Part shown: positions 12,096 to 24,307 of the stretch, in pieces
Layout: each line of letters opens with the position of its first letter
Numbering within the stretch: the stretch's first letter is position 1
Source of the DNA: Sternotherus odoratus
Lineage: Eukaryota > Chordata > Testudines > Kinosternidae
DNA length: 64,000 bases
Direction: 5' to 3'
Assembly: GCA_032164245.1 (NCBI GenBank)
Contig: JAVMKO010000010.1
Coordinates: 25,122,189 to 25,186,188, forward strand
Made by a program: the position numbers and the translations under genes
Notes under the pieces: generated by a model
The model's input: only the letters and a program-made list of their open reading frames with translations
The model's database searches: none
What the model was told of the DNA's origin: nothing

Positions 12096-12638
12096 GAAGA
12101 AACCAAAGCAAAAAAAACTTTCCATATATTAAATTGAGTAGCTGTCTAGAAAAGGGCAATAAAAGTTGTGATGCTGCTTAATTAGTAAAGCAAATTGAGA
12201 TCGTAGGGAGGAATGGAATATATTTTTCAGATGGTTAATATGGGCACAGAGTTGCTCAGATATTACAGCGAGGAAGGACAGATATATACCTAGACAGAGC
12301 ACACCTAATGAAGAACTATTGAAATACCGAGGGAAAGTAGTATTAAAGAAGGCAGAGGCAGAACCAAACACAAGTTCTGGCTTTTATTCCTATGAAATAT
12401 TCAACCCCCTCTAGCCCATCATCTCATGAGACAGGAGCAAGTGCCATTTAAACATATTGATAGAAGATGCTGAAATCTCTTACTGGAAAATTGTGAGCAG
12501 AACAATTGTAAAAAACCCCAAGAGGCAAAAGAAATTTACTCTAAATATTACTGTGGGTGAGATTTAAATTGGATTAATACACGTCCCACTCCTATCTGAT
12601 TTTAAGTATAGCAAACTATGGTACACACTGGAGATTTT

Positions 12639-12679
12639 TTATATATTTATATATATATATATATATATAAAATATATAT
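12639..12679. repeat. AT dinucleotide microsatellite
   Basis: Run of AT/TA units with short interruptions. It abuts the LTR-like element that starts at 12680, and more AT sequence continues on the far side at 13176-13190, so the element landed in the microsatellite. Confidence 0.85.
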
Positions 12680-13175
12680 TGTGACAGACCCAGGGCAGAC
12701 AGCTGCCAGTAAGGCCTGTAATTAAAAGGGTTACCACAAGGGAATCGGGTCCAGCTGAGCAGGGCTGCCACAGCCAGAAGCAGGGCCAGCTGAGGCCAAT
12801 TAAGGAGGCTGTCAGAGCCCTTGAAAAGGGACTCCTCCCCAGAGAGGCTTGTGGGAGTTGGAGGAGGGAGTTCTGGTGGCAGTAGCAATTAGAGGAGTGA
12901 GTTGGTAGAAGCAGAGGAGTGTGAGGAGCGAGTTGGAGGAAGCAGGGACGGAGAGGCTGCTGGCAAGCAGGAGAAGAGAACTAAGGGTCCCTCCCAGGGG
13001 GGGACCTAGCTTTCCTAGCCTGCAGGAGCTTGGCCCTGAGAGAGAAAGAAAGAGAACGAGCTGCTAAGGAGCAGCAGGAAAAACCGGGTCTGGTGCAGTC
13101 TGGTCAGGGCGCCAGGGCCGTACCAGCACCCCAAGGTACTTGAACCAGGGGGAGCAGAGGAGCCACCTTGTCACA
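12680..13175. mobile_element. LTR-like repeat with TGTGACA / TGTCACA ends
   Basis: A 496-bp unit that starts TGTGACAGACCC and ends CCTTGTCACA, giving 7-bp inverted termini that include the TG...CA ends typical of long terminal repeats. ATATAT is present on both outer flanks (12674-12679 and 13176-13181), but the AT microsatellite makes this duplication weak evidence. The inside is rich in GAGG/AGCAG purine words and contains no intact frame. I read it as a solo long terminal repeat. A TIR-type DNA transposon is the alternative. Confidence 0.55.
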
Positions 13176-13824
13176 ATATATATAATATTAATAAAAACAG
13201 GCTTGACTTTCTTCTGACATGCATCACTCTAAAAGCAGAACTCCATTGAAGTCAGAGGAGACAAACTGGAATAAAAAAGCCTAGTAGTTCATCTTCCACA
13301 CTGTTTATTAATAGAGAGATAAATATGAATGCCTAACACATTCATAAGGGTATGTTTTCATTTACATTGTATGTATTTTTTTTGGTTATAGATATTCTTT
13401 AATATAGAGTAAAAACAAATTAAAGGAGAGGCTGGTTGGTCTTAGAGCTTGTAATGGATTTCCATTACAATTAGGAATAGCTTTACCAGGTGAACGGCAG
13501 CTGATGATAATGTGTTTCTAATTGGACTGTCATTTGTAAACAAGAAAAATTAATGCAATCAACTTGCCCCAAGACAACTAGTACATAGTACATGTTTCTA
13601 ATTAACCAACCAATAAGAAGTCTCCCCTTTTTGTTATCACCAATGAATAAGTAAAAGAAAGTCAGATATTTCAAGTAAAAATATCAGTAATTAATCTATA
13701 ATTCAGACACTTTTAAAATGTGTACTGTAGTGCATAGAGGATGGTAAGGAGTCAGATAATAGAATGATTATGTTCAGCTTTAGCCAGCAATGTTTAGTCT
13801 CCAGCGAACCCTGAAAGTGTAGAT

Positions 13825-14523
13825 CAGTGGTTCCCAAACTGGGGTTTGTGAAATGTTAGAGGGTTCTTGGGAAAAAATCCCTAATGGTGGATAGAGCTGT
13901 CCCTAGGGACCCAGGCCAGCAGCCCGGAGCCCTTGGACTTCCAAGACTGCTAAGCAGATCAAAGCAAGCATATCTATCACACTAAAGAGATTTAAACTTC
14001 AAGACTCCTTATAAGAAATGGAAAGAGAGTTGGATATTTTTTGCTGTTTTTAAAATAGGTGGCTAATATTTTTTAAAAAAAATTATGATGAACAAGAAGT
14101 TTAAGCTTTGTTATAACGTGTATTGTTTGCTTGGACTGCTCAAGACCTGAATGCTTATGTAAGAGGAACTCTGAATTGGCTTCTTAAATACCGTCATGCT
14201 GTTTCACATCTTCTACTCCTTGATGAAATATAGAGATCTTGTCTTATAACAGGCTTATTCAAAGTGATACAAGCTACGAAAGTGAGATCTTGGAAGAGTG
14301 TTGCTGGTTCATAATGTAAAAAAATACTGTAATGATGGTAATGCTTATTACACATTATTTAAGTCATAAAAACAAATTTAATATTTCCAAGAGCACTGCT
14401 TTTATAATTTATACTCGGGTAAAAGAGAAAATCCCTGGAAATATTCATTTTTAGGAGGGGGTTCACGAGACTTGACAGTTTAGTGAAAGGGGTTCACAGG
14501 TTGTTAAAGTTTGGGAACCACTG
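13825..14523. mobile_element. non-autonomous hAT transposon
   Basis: Left end CAGTGGTTCCCAAACTGGGG. The right end is the complement of CAGTGGTTCCCAAACTTT, so the terminal inverted repeats match over about 16 bp. The 8-bp sequence GTGTAGAT is repeated exactly on both sides (13817-13824 and 14524-14531), which is the target duplication length of hAT elements. The interior is non-coding and AT-rich. An autonomous hAT elsewhere would have supplied the transposase. Confidence 0.88.
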
Positions 14524-14574
14524 GTGTAGATTCATAAGAGACTCCTTTCAGTGGTGAGTGATAGTCTATTTACA

Positions 14575-14698
14575 AGAATCAGAGAGGTAGCCGTGTTAGT
14601 CTGGAATAGCAGAGGTAACAAAGAGTCCTGTGGCACCTTAAAGACTAAAGTATTGAAGCATAAGCTTTCGTAGGCTAATACCCACTTCGGCGGATGCA
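14575..14698 (-). mobile_element. Penelope-like 3' tail, SINE-sized copy
   Basis: A 124-bp insertion with the perfect 12-bp flanking repeat AGTCTATTTACA (14563-14574 and 14699-14710). In the plus orientation it begins AGAATCAGAGAGGTAGCC, runs through GTCCTGTGGCACCTTAAAG and ends GCGGATGCA. This is the reverse complement of the tail that follows the Penelope-like protein remnant at 41691-41960. It lies 51 bp after the hAT copy. Confidence 0.75.
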
Positions 14699-16626
14699 AG
14701 TCTATTTACAGATCCTCCTGTAATCATGAAGCCCAAGCACTCTGTTTTCTGTCTTTTGGTATCTTAGTTTGAATAACCATATAGCCACTAGAGGTGAGTA
14801 TGAACTTTAAAATAATCAACCATTCCACACTTGTCCAGGGAAGAGCTTGTGAAAAGCCATGAATGCATAATATTAAATTCCGAAGGAGCTTAGCTTATTT
14901 TCATGCTCTTTCCTTCCAGTTCTTTCAGTGGTGTCGAGAAAATAGAATCTTCTTGTGTGTTTTTCCTCACATCTCTAATACGATTTTCATGTCAAAGATT
15001 CTAGGAAAGCTGAATGAACTTTCTCTTTTTGGCAGTGTATAGTGTACTGCCTGGCTGACCTTTTCAAATGTATATGTTGAATGTCAGTTCACTGTATCCA
15101 GGCTCCATAAATTGCAGGGAAAGCAAGTAAACTCTAAGGATGAAGAAAAAGAGCAGGAAATATACCAAAATATTGAACATGGGGTTGAATTTAATGTTAA
15201 CATTCAAATACCCCTGAACTTTGACATTTTAAAAATCCAGATTGGAATCTGAATTCTTCTTTGCATTGCAGTTGTGCCTAGAGACCCTAATCTAGGGTCA
15301 CCACCCCTTTGTAGCAGGCAGCATGAATATGCATGTGCATGCACACTGTCTCTGCCTAAATATTTTATAAACCAAATAATGCTGTGGCTTGCATCCATCT
15401 TTACAGCTTAGAGGTGGGGGGGGGTTTGGTTTTTGTTTTTTTTTTATAAAAAAGCTAGATAGAAATGGCAGTAGCCTACAGCTCACCAGCCTCAGCTTGA
15501 AACCTAAATTGCCTCTTCTCATTTTGTAAAAGTAATGCCATAAATAGAACTTCAGGTGAATGACTGTGGCTCCACTGAGAAGAGACATCACGGTTGCCAA
15601 AAAGATGCCACTACAAACATTTTTTTTCTGACCCATTAATAGCTACAGTCTTTAAAAAAAATTAAGCTTTCACTTAAATTGCCTATTATGAGATACAATT
15701 AATGCTATCAATCACTTGAACAGCTGAAGTGCAGGTTGCCCATACTCACTCTCATTTTCAGTTGGAATCAGGAGCAAAGAGAAACTTTATTACATTCTTC
15801 CCTACAAAGATGTCAATTTTCTTTATTTATCAAGACATCACCTCTTTTATTGCTCTTTTATAGGCAGATACTTAATTAAAAATATATGGGAAGGTTCTTT
15901 ATTGTGCTTGGTTTGTTCAATTTAATAGGAATATCATGGCTTGAGTGAAACCAGATAGAGCTATTAGACACATCAGAGTAATAAACAACATTACATCTCT
16001 TGAAAGCTCCTGCTGCCACTAGAAAGATCTTTTAGTTCAAATACAAAGCCTTGGGGAGAGGATGAAATAGGAAGCAAGAGTTCCTCTGTGCAGGGTAGTG
16101 CATTGTGCTGTCTCTCAAAGTGTTCCACCTCAGTATATTCTCTCTTCCTTTGGAATTTGTTTTGGGCTACTACTGGTTCTTCAGGTGCACAAGACTGATT
16201 CATTGATCTGGGAAATATCTGACTTGTGCTCTGATACAGCCAAATCTACATAAAAGGAGACTGAGCTATTGCAATTTCTGTAATCTGCACCTAATTTGGT
16301 TCCACATTGGATTTATAGGACCTGTTAACTCTGCTGAAGAAAACTGGATACAAAATCTTAAACGCACAGGAAGAAGAGTTTCCTGAAGTGTATGCTACAC
16401 TGACTGTAATTTTAAATATTTGCTTCAAAATTTGAAACTGCTAAGGCCTGTTAGAAGAATATCCATATTTTCTACTTGAGTGTAGGGACGTTTAATTTAT
16501 ATAAACTGATATGGGGTTTGCATTGCGAAAATTAAGATTTTAAAAATGTGTATGTATTTATTTATTTAATACTGTAGTCTGGTTGTCTCAAATTCTAAAA
16601 TAGGTTCCCAAACCTCACCTCCTTTT

Positions 16627-16642
16627 GGGGGGGGGGGGGGGG
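16627..16642 (+). repeat. G homopolymer (16 nt)
   Basis: Uninterrupted run of 16 guanines in AT-rich surroundings. It is likely unstable in replication and sequencing. Confidence 0.95.
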
Positions 16643-17561
16643 TTTAGGGCATACAATGATGTATTCTTATGGAGATATAAAAATTAATGTAAGGATTTTG
16701 CATTTCCCTCCACCTCCACTCCCAATTGGAGTTTTATATGGTTAATTAAACAGATTATACATTTAGATACATTTTGATCTTTTCATTTTTATTGTCTTTG
16801 AACCATAAATGGTAATATTGCCATCAGTAACATTTAGTTTAGTCTCAGATGTTTGATAAATATCCTCATCTGGGTTGTGTATTGTGTTAACACGAAATAA
16901 TGGAATCAGTTGCACATCTGCCACCATCTCTTTGCTGCTTCTCCCCCACACTGCAATTTGAGGAGAGACCGAATGGATTTAAATTAAAGTAAGGCACCAA
17001 AAGTGTAATTACAATAAATAACAAGTCTGTTCTGTTAAACTATTTTCTGTACTCTGAACAAAGTGACACGCTAAACCGAAGCCAACCCTCTTAAAAATAC
17101 AAGGTTTGATTCTGCAAATCATATGGATAGTCCCACTGAAGTCTGAGTACCTGTGTATATATGAGGTTTACAGATCCAAATACATATACCACACTTGTTA
17201 GAAGTAACAATTCTCTTCAGAACAAAATTCTGCACTTACAAGAATTCTACCACAAAGTAAAAATACTATCGCACTTTCTCTGAGGTTGAGAATTATATAT
17301 TACCCTTTTCCCTTCTGAAGAAAGTATGTGTTTTAATCAGAAATGCTGGGAAGATTTTGAAATAGTATAATTTGTTAATGTTTAATTATAGTGGATTTTA
17401 TACAGAATTGTTATTAGTCATAAGTTTGTAAGTGAATGGATCAAAATAATATTACTACAATGTATAATACAATTTTCCACTTTGAAAGAGATGGTGCATC
17501 AAGTTACTAAAACCCACCCTACAAGCTATACCTTTAGCTAGAAGAATTACTCAGTTTATCA

Positions 17562-17585
17562 TTTCTTTCTTTCTTTCTCTTTCTT
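17562..17585 (+). repeat. TTTC microsatellite
   Basis: About five consecutive TTTC units with one shortened unit near the right end. Confidence 0.85.
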
Positions 17586-19732
17586 ATGGATGGTAACATG
17601 TTACTTTAAGTGGCAGACCATCATTTTTTTTATTTCATGTGTAAAAATATTGATTGTTAAGAAATTGCCATTCATATGGATGCCATATATATTCTAGATA
17701 GTCACCAACTGTAATGCAATCATCAGGGTTTTTTTAAGAACCAAAATTAAACTGTGATAGTTCTGTGTTATCTTAGAAAACATTTCCATGATGGGGTAAA
17801 TAATTTTTAAAAACACTTTTTATGAATCAATGTTTCATTGTTTTAAAAGCTCATTATAATACAAGCAAGTCTAAGTCTTTAGAAGGCTAATTCAAAATAA
17901 GAAAGCAATACTACAACTGCATTGTACATTAGCAATGCTTAGGTATCCATTTGACTAGTTATTAACTAATGCCAGAGACCTTACAAATACATGCAATTTG
18001 GATTCTATTTATGGTATTGTGAAACAATATCTAAGAAGTATGGATCCCATACTAGGTAAAACTAGACTATGGAATGCAACAGCAAGTCTACTGGCTCCTG
18101 GTACTAACTGATTTCTCAAGAAGAAATCCCAGTGATGAAATACTACTAACAGAGCCCAAGTGAAGTTTTGCAATGGACATTAATACAATGGTAACTGGCT
18201 ATAGTTAGAGCCAAAGCAAAAAATAAACCTCATAGCAATTGCAGGAAAAGCCACCTTCACTCAAGACAGTCCAAATCTCTTTAGCCAAGTCAAGTATGGA
18301 TTGGAGTTTTCTCCAGAGGGCCAACCCCCTTTATTTAGTCCATAGTGAGGTTTTTCATTTTTTCAGAAAGGCAAAGAGAACCTCTCCCACTCCTCAAGCT
18401 GCTGTCAGGCTGCAGGCCTGACTCACAGGGGAAAAGCCTGACTGGAGTACATCCTGAGATTTGTCTTTACCTCAGAGAAACTGAGCCAGTGTTTCTCACT
18501 CATCCAACATTTGCCTGTTGACACAGCCTCTTCTGTCTCACTGCAGTCCTCAGGCTTCGTAAAAGCAGCTACTTTTAAGTTCGGAATAGATACATCTTCT
18601 AAGCCAAATTCATCTTCGGTATAACCCTAATGGAGTTATGTCAGAGAAGAATTTTGGTCCGTTCTCCATACCTTTATTTCCTATTATCTCTCGATCATCT
18701 ACTGCATCTTGAGGGCCCTCTTGCCAGACTTAATACTTCAAATAGATGTTATGGGGGCAGTGCTAATATCAGTCCCCATCTTCAAAGCAAACCATTAACT
18801 CCTTCTCTTGTATGGGATTTGTACGCTTCATCAGAGGGAATCTATTGCACTCTCCACCTTGCAGCAAAAAATACTGATCCTCTCCACACCTCTATTGTGC
18901 ATTAGATCAGTTGTGCACCCAGATTATATAACTGCCTAGGTTTTGTTTTTCTTACAGCTTCTTAAACAGGCTCTGGGATTTAGACCACTGTTTCTGATTA
19001 AATAAGATCTTACGGTCAGTGATCGCTCTACATTTAATAGGAAGGTTATTTTAGATGTACTCTTGTCTTGAACAGCAAAACAGGACAAAACACATATAAG
19101 AATTTTAGCCAAGCACAGTGAGAAATGATCCCAAGTATTGTTTTGTAACCAAAAAAATTCAATGCTGAGTGTAGATAGTCTAAAGTCTTTAATATTCTCA
19201 GCAACTTGTGTCAAAACAAAAAATGGAATAAGATTTTTGTCTACATGAAATGAAATAATGGAATGTTGCATTATTCATGATCACTGGGCCTATTGTGATT
19301 AGAATGTAGAAAAACTGAATCCAATTAAATGCAGTGAAGAATGCTAGCAGATTAAGTTGACCAAAGATGTTTAAGAAACATTTACCCTTTAAAACCTTTG
19401 TCTTTTTCTAACTGATGCACTGCCTTTTACATTGCCAATTCCTACTTCTCCAGTGGCCATAAATGAAGTATTGACAGGAGAAAGAAACATTTACATCTTA
19501 CAACCAGGGATTCATGTATTCTGAGACTCAATAGGACTGAATTTACCAGCAACGTTAATTTAATATCGCTGTGAAATCCCTTTTATTTCCATACCTCTCT
19601 ACCTCCCACTTCTGCAGAAAAGGCCAACAAACACTGTTACATGTAGTGAGGGAAAAACAGCCATTATCAAAATAGTCAACTATTCAGCGTCTGACAGTCA
19701 ATGACTGTTTGAATGAGGTGTGGCCGTTAAGG

Positions 19733-20665
19733 GGCCAGCTTCAAGCAGTGGAATGGGCTAAGGCCTCCTATAGGACTACCCCTGTAAAGCCAATGGGTCA
19801 AATTTGTGGTTAGGTTTTTAATGGGGTTTCTTATCCCCTTTATGTGAAATAATAATTCAAGTCAGGAGTGGGGTTTGGCCATGTTGTTAAGATAATTCCA
19901 CAAAAATGAATTCAGGGCACAGTGGCAGGGCCCTTCAAGCAATTGGTGGTGGACAACTTCTGGGTTTTTTTCCCCCAAGGCTAGCTTCAAGCAGCAGTGG
20001 AATGGACTATGGCCCCCTGTGGGACTACCCCATCAAATCTGTAGGCTGGGATTAAATGGAGGTTCTTTTCCTCTTTATCTCTATATATAAAAGTCAAATG
20101 GTGTATGCGTGCATGTATGTACGTTCCCTTACTCCTTCCACACCGTTTGAGCTAGAGACTTGAAATTTGGTACAGTTATAGGCTTTGGGGTCCTAATCGG
20201 TAAGAACTGAAAAATTTTCAAATCTCACCTCTGACTCCCCCTAGGGGTGAAATTCTTTAAAGCCCATTAACATCAGCTGGGCAGCTGCTGTTCGCTGTGA
20301 CATAGTTATGATGTAATAATACCCCCTCGAACGGACCCCGCACTCGCTCAGCTCTCTTCCCCCTCCAATGGCCCCCCACTCGCTCAGCTCTCTCCCCCCT
20401 CCAACGCCCCCCCACTCGCTCAGCTCTCTCCCCCCCCCCCTCCAACAGACCCCGCACTCGCTCAGCTCTCTTCCCCCTCCCCCTCTCCAATGGACCCGAG
20501 CAATGCCGGGTATTTTTGCTAGTGTACAATAATAATAATTCAAGTCGGGTGAGGTTTAGCCATGTTGTTAAGACAATAATTCCACAAGGATGAATTCAGG
20601 GATACAGCAGCAGGGCCATCCAACCAATTGCCTGTGCACAACTTGTGTGTTTTGCCTCGAGGCTT
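19733..20665 (+). repeat. two ~245-bp direct repeat units, second split by a Helitron
   Basis: Unit 1 (19733-19978) and unit 2 (19979-20077 plus 20523-20665) share landmarks in the same order: CAGCTTCAAGCAGTGGAATG-like start, GGACTACCCC, 'aattcaagtc', GCCATGTTGTTAAGA, 'aattccacaa' and 'gaattcaggg'. Unit 2 carries the 445-bp Helitron. They lie directly upstream of a tyrosine-recombinase remnant, so they may be terminal repeats of that retroelement, since Ngaro/DIRS relatives carry split direct repeats. This link is inference. Confidence 0.65.
20078..20522 (+). mobile_element. non-autonomous Helitron, copy 1
   Basis: Begins TCTCTATATATAAAAG and ends TTTTTGCTAG, preceded by a short hairpin formed by ACCCGAGCAATGCCGGGT. 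Host bases are A on the left (20077) and T on the right (20523), with no target duplication, exactly as expected for rolling-circle Helitrons (TC...CTRR between A and T). The inside holds a conserved 'gagctagagacttgaaattt' head and several copies of a ~38-bp CCGCACTCGCTCAGCTCTC unit. It encodes no Rep/helicase, and the glycine-rich minus frames over it come from the tandem unit. Confidence 0.85.
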
Positions 20666-20840
20666 GGCACTGGGAAAGGTACAGGGGATTACATTGCTTC
20701 ACAACCTGTCTGAGATTGACAATGGCATAGAACATGCCGTGTCTCATTTTCAGGTCCACACATTTCTGGAGTTGGCACCAGGAGCCAGCTGGGAACCCAG
20801 GCAGATGCCACTAGCGCTATGGAACGTTGGAGTATAATGG

Positions 20841-21260
20841 TTGTCCATGTGGTACAGAGATCAGTTGATTTCATGCACTTTCAGAATCAGGAAGGCTGAT
20901 CAACAATATGGTCCATTACAGAGGAACAGGTGCTGCAGTACATGCTGTTGGCAACTGGTCAACTGGTGTCCTCCAATCTCGAATCACTTTTCTGCCATTA
21001 CATTCATCAATAGGCTAAATGGTTATGCTTATCCTTGCAGTGGATTTTTTTTAGTTCGAAGGTTTTTGGCTGGGTGTTCACATAGCGGTGGGCCCCAAGG
21101 TCAATTCCCGTCATCCCATCGTGGTTTACATACTCAGGGATCTCATGCAGATTCTTGCAACATATGTCATAGTGGACAGGAGGTGGCCTTGTTCAGGGCA
21201 ATCAGTATTAGCTTGTAATCCCCAATTGCTGCCCTATCTGTACCTTAATCCATCTGTGCT
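20841..21260 (+). pseudogene. DIRS-like tyrosine recombinase, core remnant
   Basis: Two overlapping plus frames (20841-21218 and 21088-21282) read consecutive parts of one protein. The first contains FSAITFINRLNGYAYPCSG and FFLVRRFLAGC. After a +1 shift near 21090 the second reads VNSRHPIVVYILRDLMQIL. The tail of the first frame then has EVALFRAIS. These match the order of the N-terminal helical part and the first core helices of tyrosine recombinases in DIRS/Ngaro retrotransposons. Frameshifts and upstream stops mark it as dead. The catalytic Arg-His-Arg-Tyr set is not complete in the fragment. Confidence 0.5.
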
Positions 21261-21299
21261 AAGGCTTTCTGCATTTAACTGATTTTCAGGGATGTTGCT

Positions 21300-22908
21300 G
21301 GTGGCCCCTTCAGGAAAACCTCCCCCCCCCACCCCCCCTAACGCTCAGGAAATTTCCACTTTGCTACACACTACATTCGTGTAGTAAAGTTTGTTTGTTT
21401 TTACTCAGCCTGTTTTAATGACTCATGTCTTCCTTTCTTTTCAGGTGAGCTGCTAACGTTTCAGCCCTCCAGGTTTCTTCCATGCCCAGTATCAAAGGTG
21501 TTAAGTAAAATGTGATACTTGAAGTGCTTTGATATTTGTAGCAGCAGTAATACTTGGCACTGAAGTCTATTGGGCTTCTTCACCTGGGTAGTGCTGAAAC
21601 TACAACAATATCTTTTTTCCCCCCCAAATCACTTTGCTTAGTGTCTGCAAGCAGGAAGAGAGCTTTGACAGATTCATGTTTTCGTTGGACAGAAGCAAAT
21701 GACACACTGTCTCTTGCCTGTCTTCAGCTGTTCTAGTCTATGTAAATTCAAGGTGAAGGTAATGGTTACATGGTTTTCAGTGAGTGTGTGTTACCATCTC
21801 TCTCCACACTTGAACACTTTCTTACAGGCACTGAACTTTCCTTTGCATTACCTTTCACCTCTGATAAGAAAAGTTGCTAGTCTTATCACCACACTGTGAA
21901 TTTCAGTGCACTTTTAGAAGTGGAAACTGGCATTGTTTTTCACTAGATCCGTTATTGAGGGGAAAAAGAAATCCATTTTCCTAGTCTTGCTAGTCTCAAA
22001 TTTAACTTATGTCTCAAAAAAAGCTTAGTCAGTATTTGTCTTTAGACAGTACAACAAAAACAGAGCAATGAATTAAAATAATAGAATGAAAAACTTCTAA
22101 GCAATAAAATAAAAATGGATTATGACATAAACACTGGCTTTTTGGGCTACCAAAAGAGTGTAGTCTGTATGCAATATTCATGAAATATAGCATAGCAGAG
22201 GCATTCAAATCCCACTGTGCAGCATCTGCAGTCTGCAAATTTGATAAAACTGGACATCTACCCGAATAACCTCGTAAATAACATAAACAGTACTGTTCAC
22301 GTGAATGTATATGACAGCATTTTTATAAATCTGTCTCAACTACTGTTTCTACATTAGATGTTACTAGATCATACATACTAGATCAGTGCCAACTCCATAT
22401 TTTCTCACCTGTGTGTGTGCCTAACTATACCACCTTAACATTGAATCAACATAATTTTGTAAGAAATACTTGATTTCAAGTGACAATTGGTAGTACAGTT
22501 TATTGACAGACCTTTAAGGAATATATTTAATCTACATACTGCCATCTTGAATCAGTTAAACAATTTGTATCTCCATTTTAACTGTGCTTCTCAAGCATAT
22601 GACAGTAACTATCCACCTTTCTACAGGTAATAAGCTATGCCCGACTTTTGTATACAACTGGCACAGAATAATTTACTTAAATAGCAAATACTTCTCAGTT
22701 TGTAATACGTTACATTTCATTTTACTGTTCAGACATTAATTTGGGGTGTTGCTCAGACAGAGCAAATACACACCTAATGATTTGTGTGCGCACACTACAC
22801 ATCTGCTGTTTTGTTACCCCACAGTAAATCTCTCTAATCCTGACTTTCCCCTTACTTACAGTGGTTTTAATACAAGTTTAAAAGGCAAGTTACACCTGTT
22901 GTGTATTG
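21300..22908. other. no gene recognised
   Basis: AT-rich DNA starting with a C-rich tract at 21321-21339. No domain was recognised in the frames at 21554-21899 or 22029-22238. Confidence 0.45.
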
Positions 22909-22916
22909 TTCTAAGG

Positions 22917-23299
22917 CAGTGGTTCTTAACCAGGAATATGCAGAGATCTTCCGGGGGTACATCAACTCATCTAGGATATTTGCCTAGTTTTACAACAGGC
23001 TACATAAAAAGCACTAGCAAAGTCAGTACAAAGTATGATTTCATACAGACAGTGACTTGTTTATGCTGCTCTATATACTATACACTGAAATGTAAGTACA
23101 ATATTTATATTGCAATGGATTTATTTTATAATTATATGGTAATAAGAGTAAGCAATTCTCCAATAAATGTGCTGTGACACTTGTGTATTTTTATCTGATT
23201 ATGTAACAAGTGGTTTCAACTGAAGTGAATCCTGAGATACCCAAGACAAATCAGACTCTTGAAAGGGGTCCAGTAGACTGGAAAGGTTGAGAGCCACTG
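22917..23299. mobile_element. non-autonomous hAT transposon
   Basis: Left end CAGTGGTTCTTAACCAGG and right end GGTTGAGAGCCACTG form imperfect terminal inverted repeats. Flanking octamers TTCTAAGG (22909-22916) and CTGTAAGG (23300-23307) agree at 6 of 8 positions, a slightly decayed hAT target duplication. The interior is AT-rich and non-coding. The 143-codon frame 22746-23177 crosses the left end and is not a gene. Confidence 0.8.
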
Positions 23300-23307
23300 C
23301 TGTAAGG

Positions 23308-23580
23308 TAAGGTTGCTAACTTTCTAATCACACAAAGCCAAACACCCCTAAAGCCCCCACCCTGCCCCCTCCCCATCCCGTTCTGCCCCCTCCCCTGAGC
23401 GCGTTCCATCCTCCCTTTCCCCAGTGCCTCCGCACACCACAAAACAGTTGATCATGGCTGGCAGGAGGGAGGGGGAGGTGCTGTTCAGTGGGGCCTCCCC
23501 ACTGGCAGGAAGCACTGGAGGGTAGGGAGGAAGCTGAATAGGCTGCCCTTGGGTGCTCAGCACCCACCATTTTTTCCCTG
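23308..23580. repeat. GC-rich interspersed repeat fragment
   Basis: Starts GGTTGCTAACTTTCTAATCA right after the hAT target site and carries a C-rich half (23345-23420) and a G-rich half (23455-23530). It is similar in style to 4528-4985, including 'ccagtgcctccgcac' and 'cagttgatcatgg' words. Open minus frames in it are compositional. Confidence 0.45.
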
Positions 23581-24047
23581 CGGCTGCTTCAGCCTTAGAG
23601 AACCCATGGAGCTAATTAACACAGCAAGCCACAGCTGATGGAAATCAGGTGGCTAAGTAGTTCCCTAACTTAGTGAGGAAGCCCAGTTGAGGAGGAATGA
23701 GCTGGACTGGGACTATAAAGACAGGAAATTGGCAGCAGAAAGGGCTACTGGACAATAGGCTGCAGTTGTTCCCTGGGAGAAGTGTGTGGAGGCTTAGGTG
23801 ACATATAGCCTGCAATTACTTCCTGGGAGGAGGGAGTGGTTAAGCTGGCAAACCCAGGGAAAGGGGAAGTGCCAGGTGGTAAGGAAAGGGCTCAGGGAGG
23901 GTACAAACCTTGACTGTCGGCTAGAGGATCCCTGAGCCAGAACCCAGAGTGTGCTAGGGGACCGGGGTTCCTCTGCCAGCCACTAGGGGAATGGCACTAT
24001 GCAGTAGTGAATGAGAAGACTGCCCACCTTCCTGTCCCCCTGAGCTT
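23581..24047 (+). repeat. LTR-like fragment with TATA-like box
   Basis: Purine-rich sequence resembling turtle LTRs from memory. It includes GAGGAATGAGCTGGACTGGG followed by ACTATAAAGACAGG (a TATA-like box near 23713), repeated 'ctgggagaag' / 'ctgggaggagg' phrases and a GGACCGGGGTTCC segment. Clear TG...CA ends and target duplication were not found, so this may be a truncated repeat. There is no reading frame for an internal gene. Confidence 0.4.
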
Positions 24048-24307
24048 TATCCTATGCATTCAGCAACAAAACAACTTCTCCTTCTCCCCCCCCCTCCCCC
24101 AACCTGGAAAGAATATACATTACCAGCCTAACTGCTGAGTCCGAGCTTATAAAGAACTCCCTCTTGAAGGGATAACCCCAAATCAGGTTTTTGTCGGTAG
24201 GAAGTGGACTGGGCCAGCAGTAGAATGGCAGCTTCCAGCCCCGGGAATGCGAAGTAGCTGGCACAGGCCAGCAGTGGGTTTTGAATTGCAATGTAGACTT
24301 ATTCCTA

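Larger units (their letters stand above)
14711..19732. other. no gene recognised; simple repeats
   Basis: About 5 kb of AT-rich DNA. It includes a run of 16 G (16627-16642) and a TTTC tract (17562-17585). None of the frames, for example 15298-15636 or 18936-19271, shows a recognisable domain. The long TTTTTT/GGGG run at 15409-15443 is simple sequence. Confidence 0.45.

Noticed and set aside
20241..20543. Glycine/arginine-rich repeated protein frames on minus
   Set aside because: They are translations of the tandem CTCGCTCAGCTCTC unit of a Helitron, open in two frames at once.
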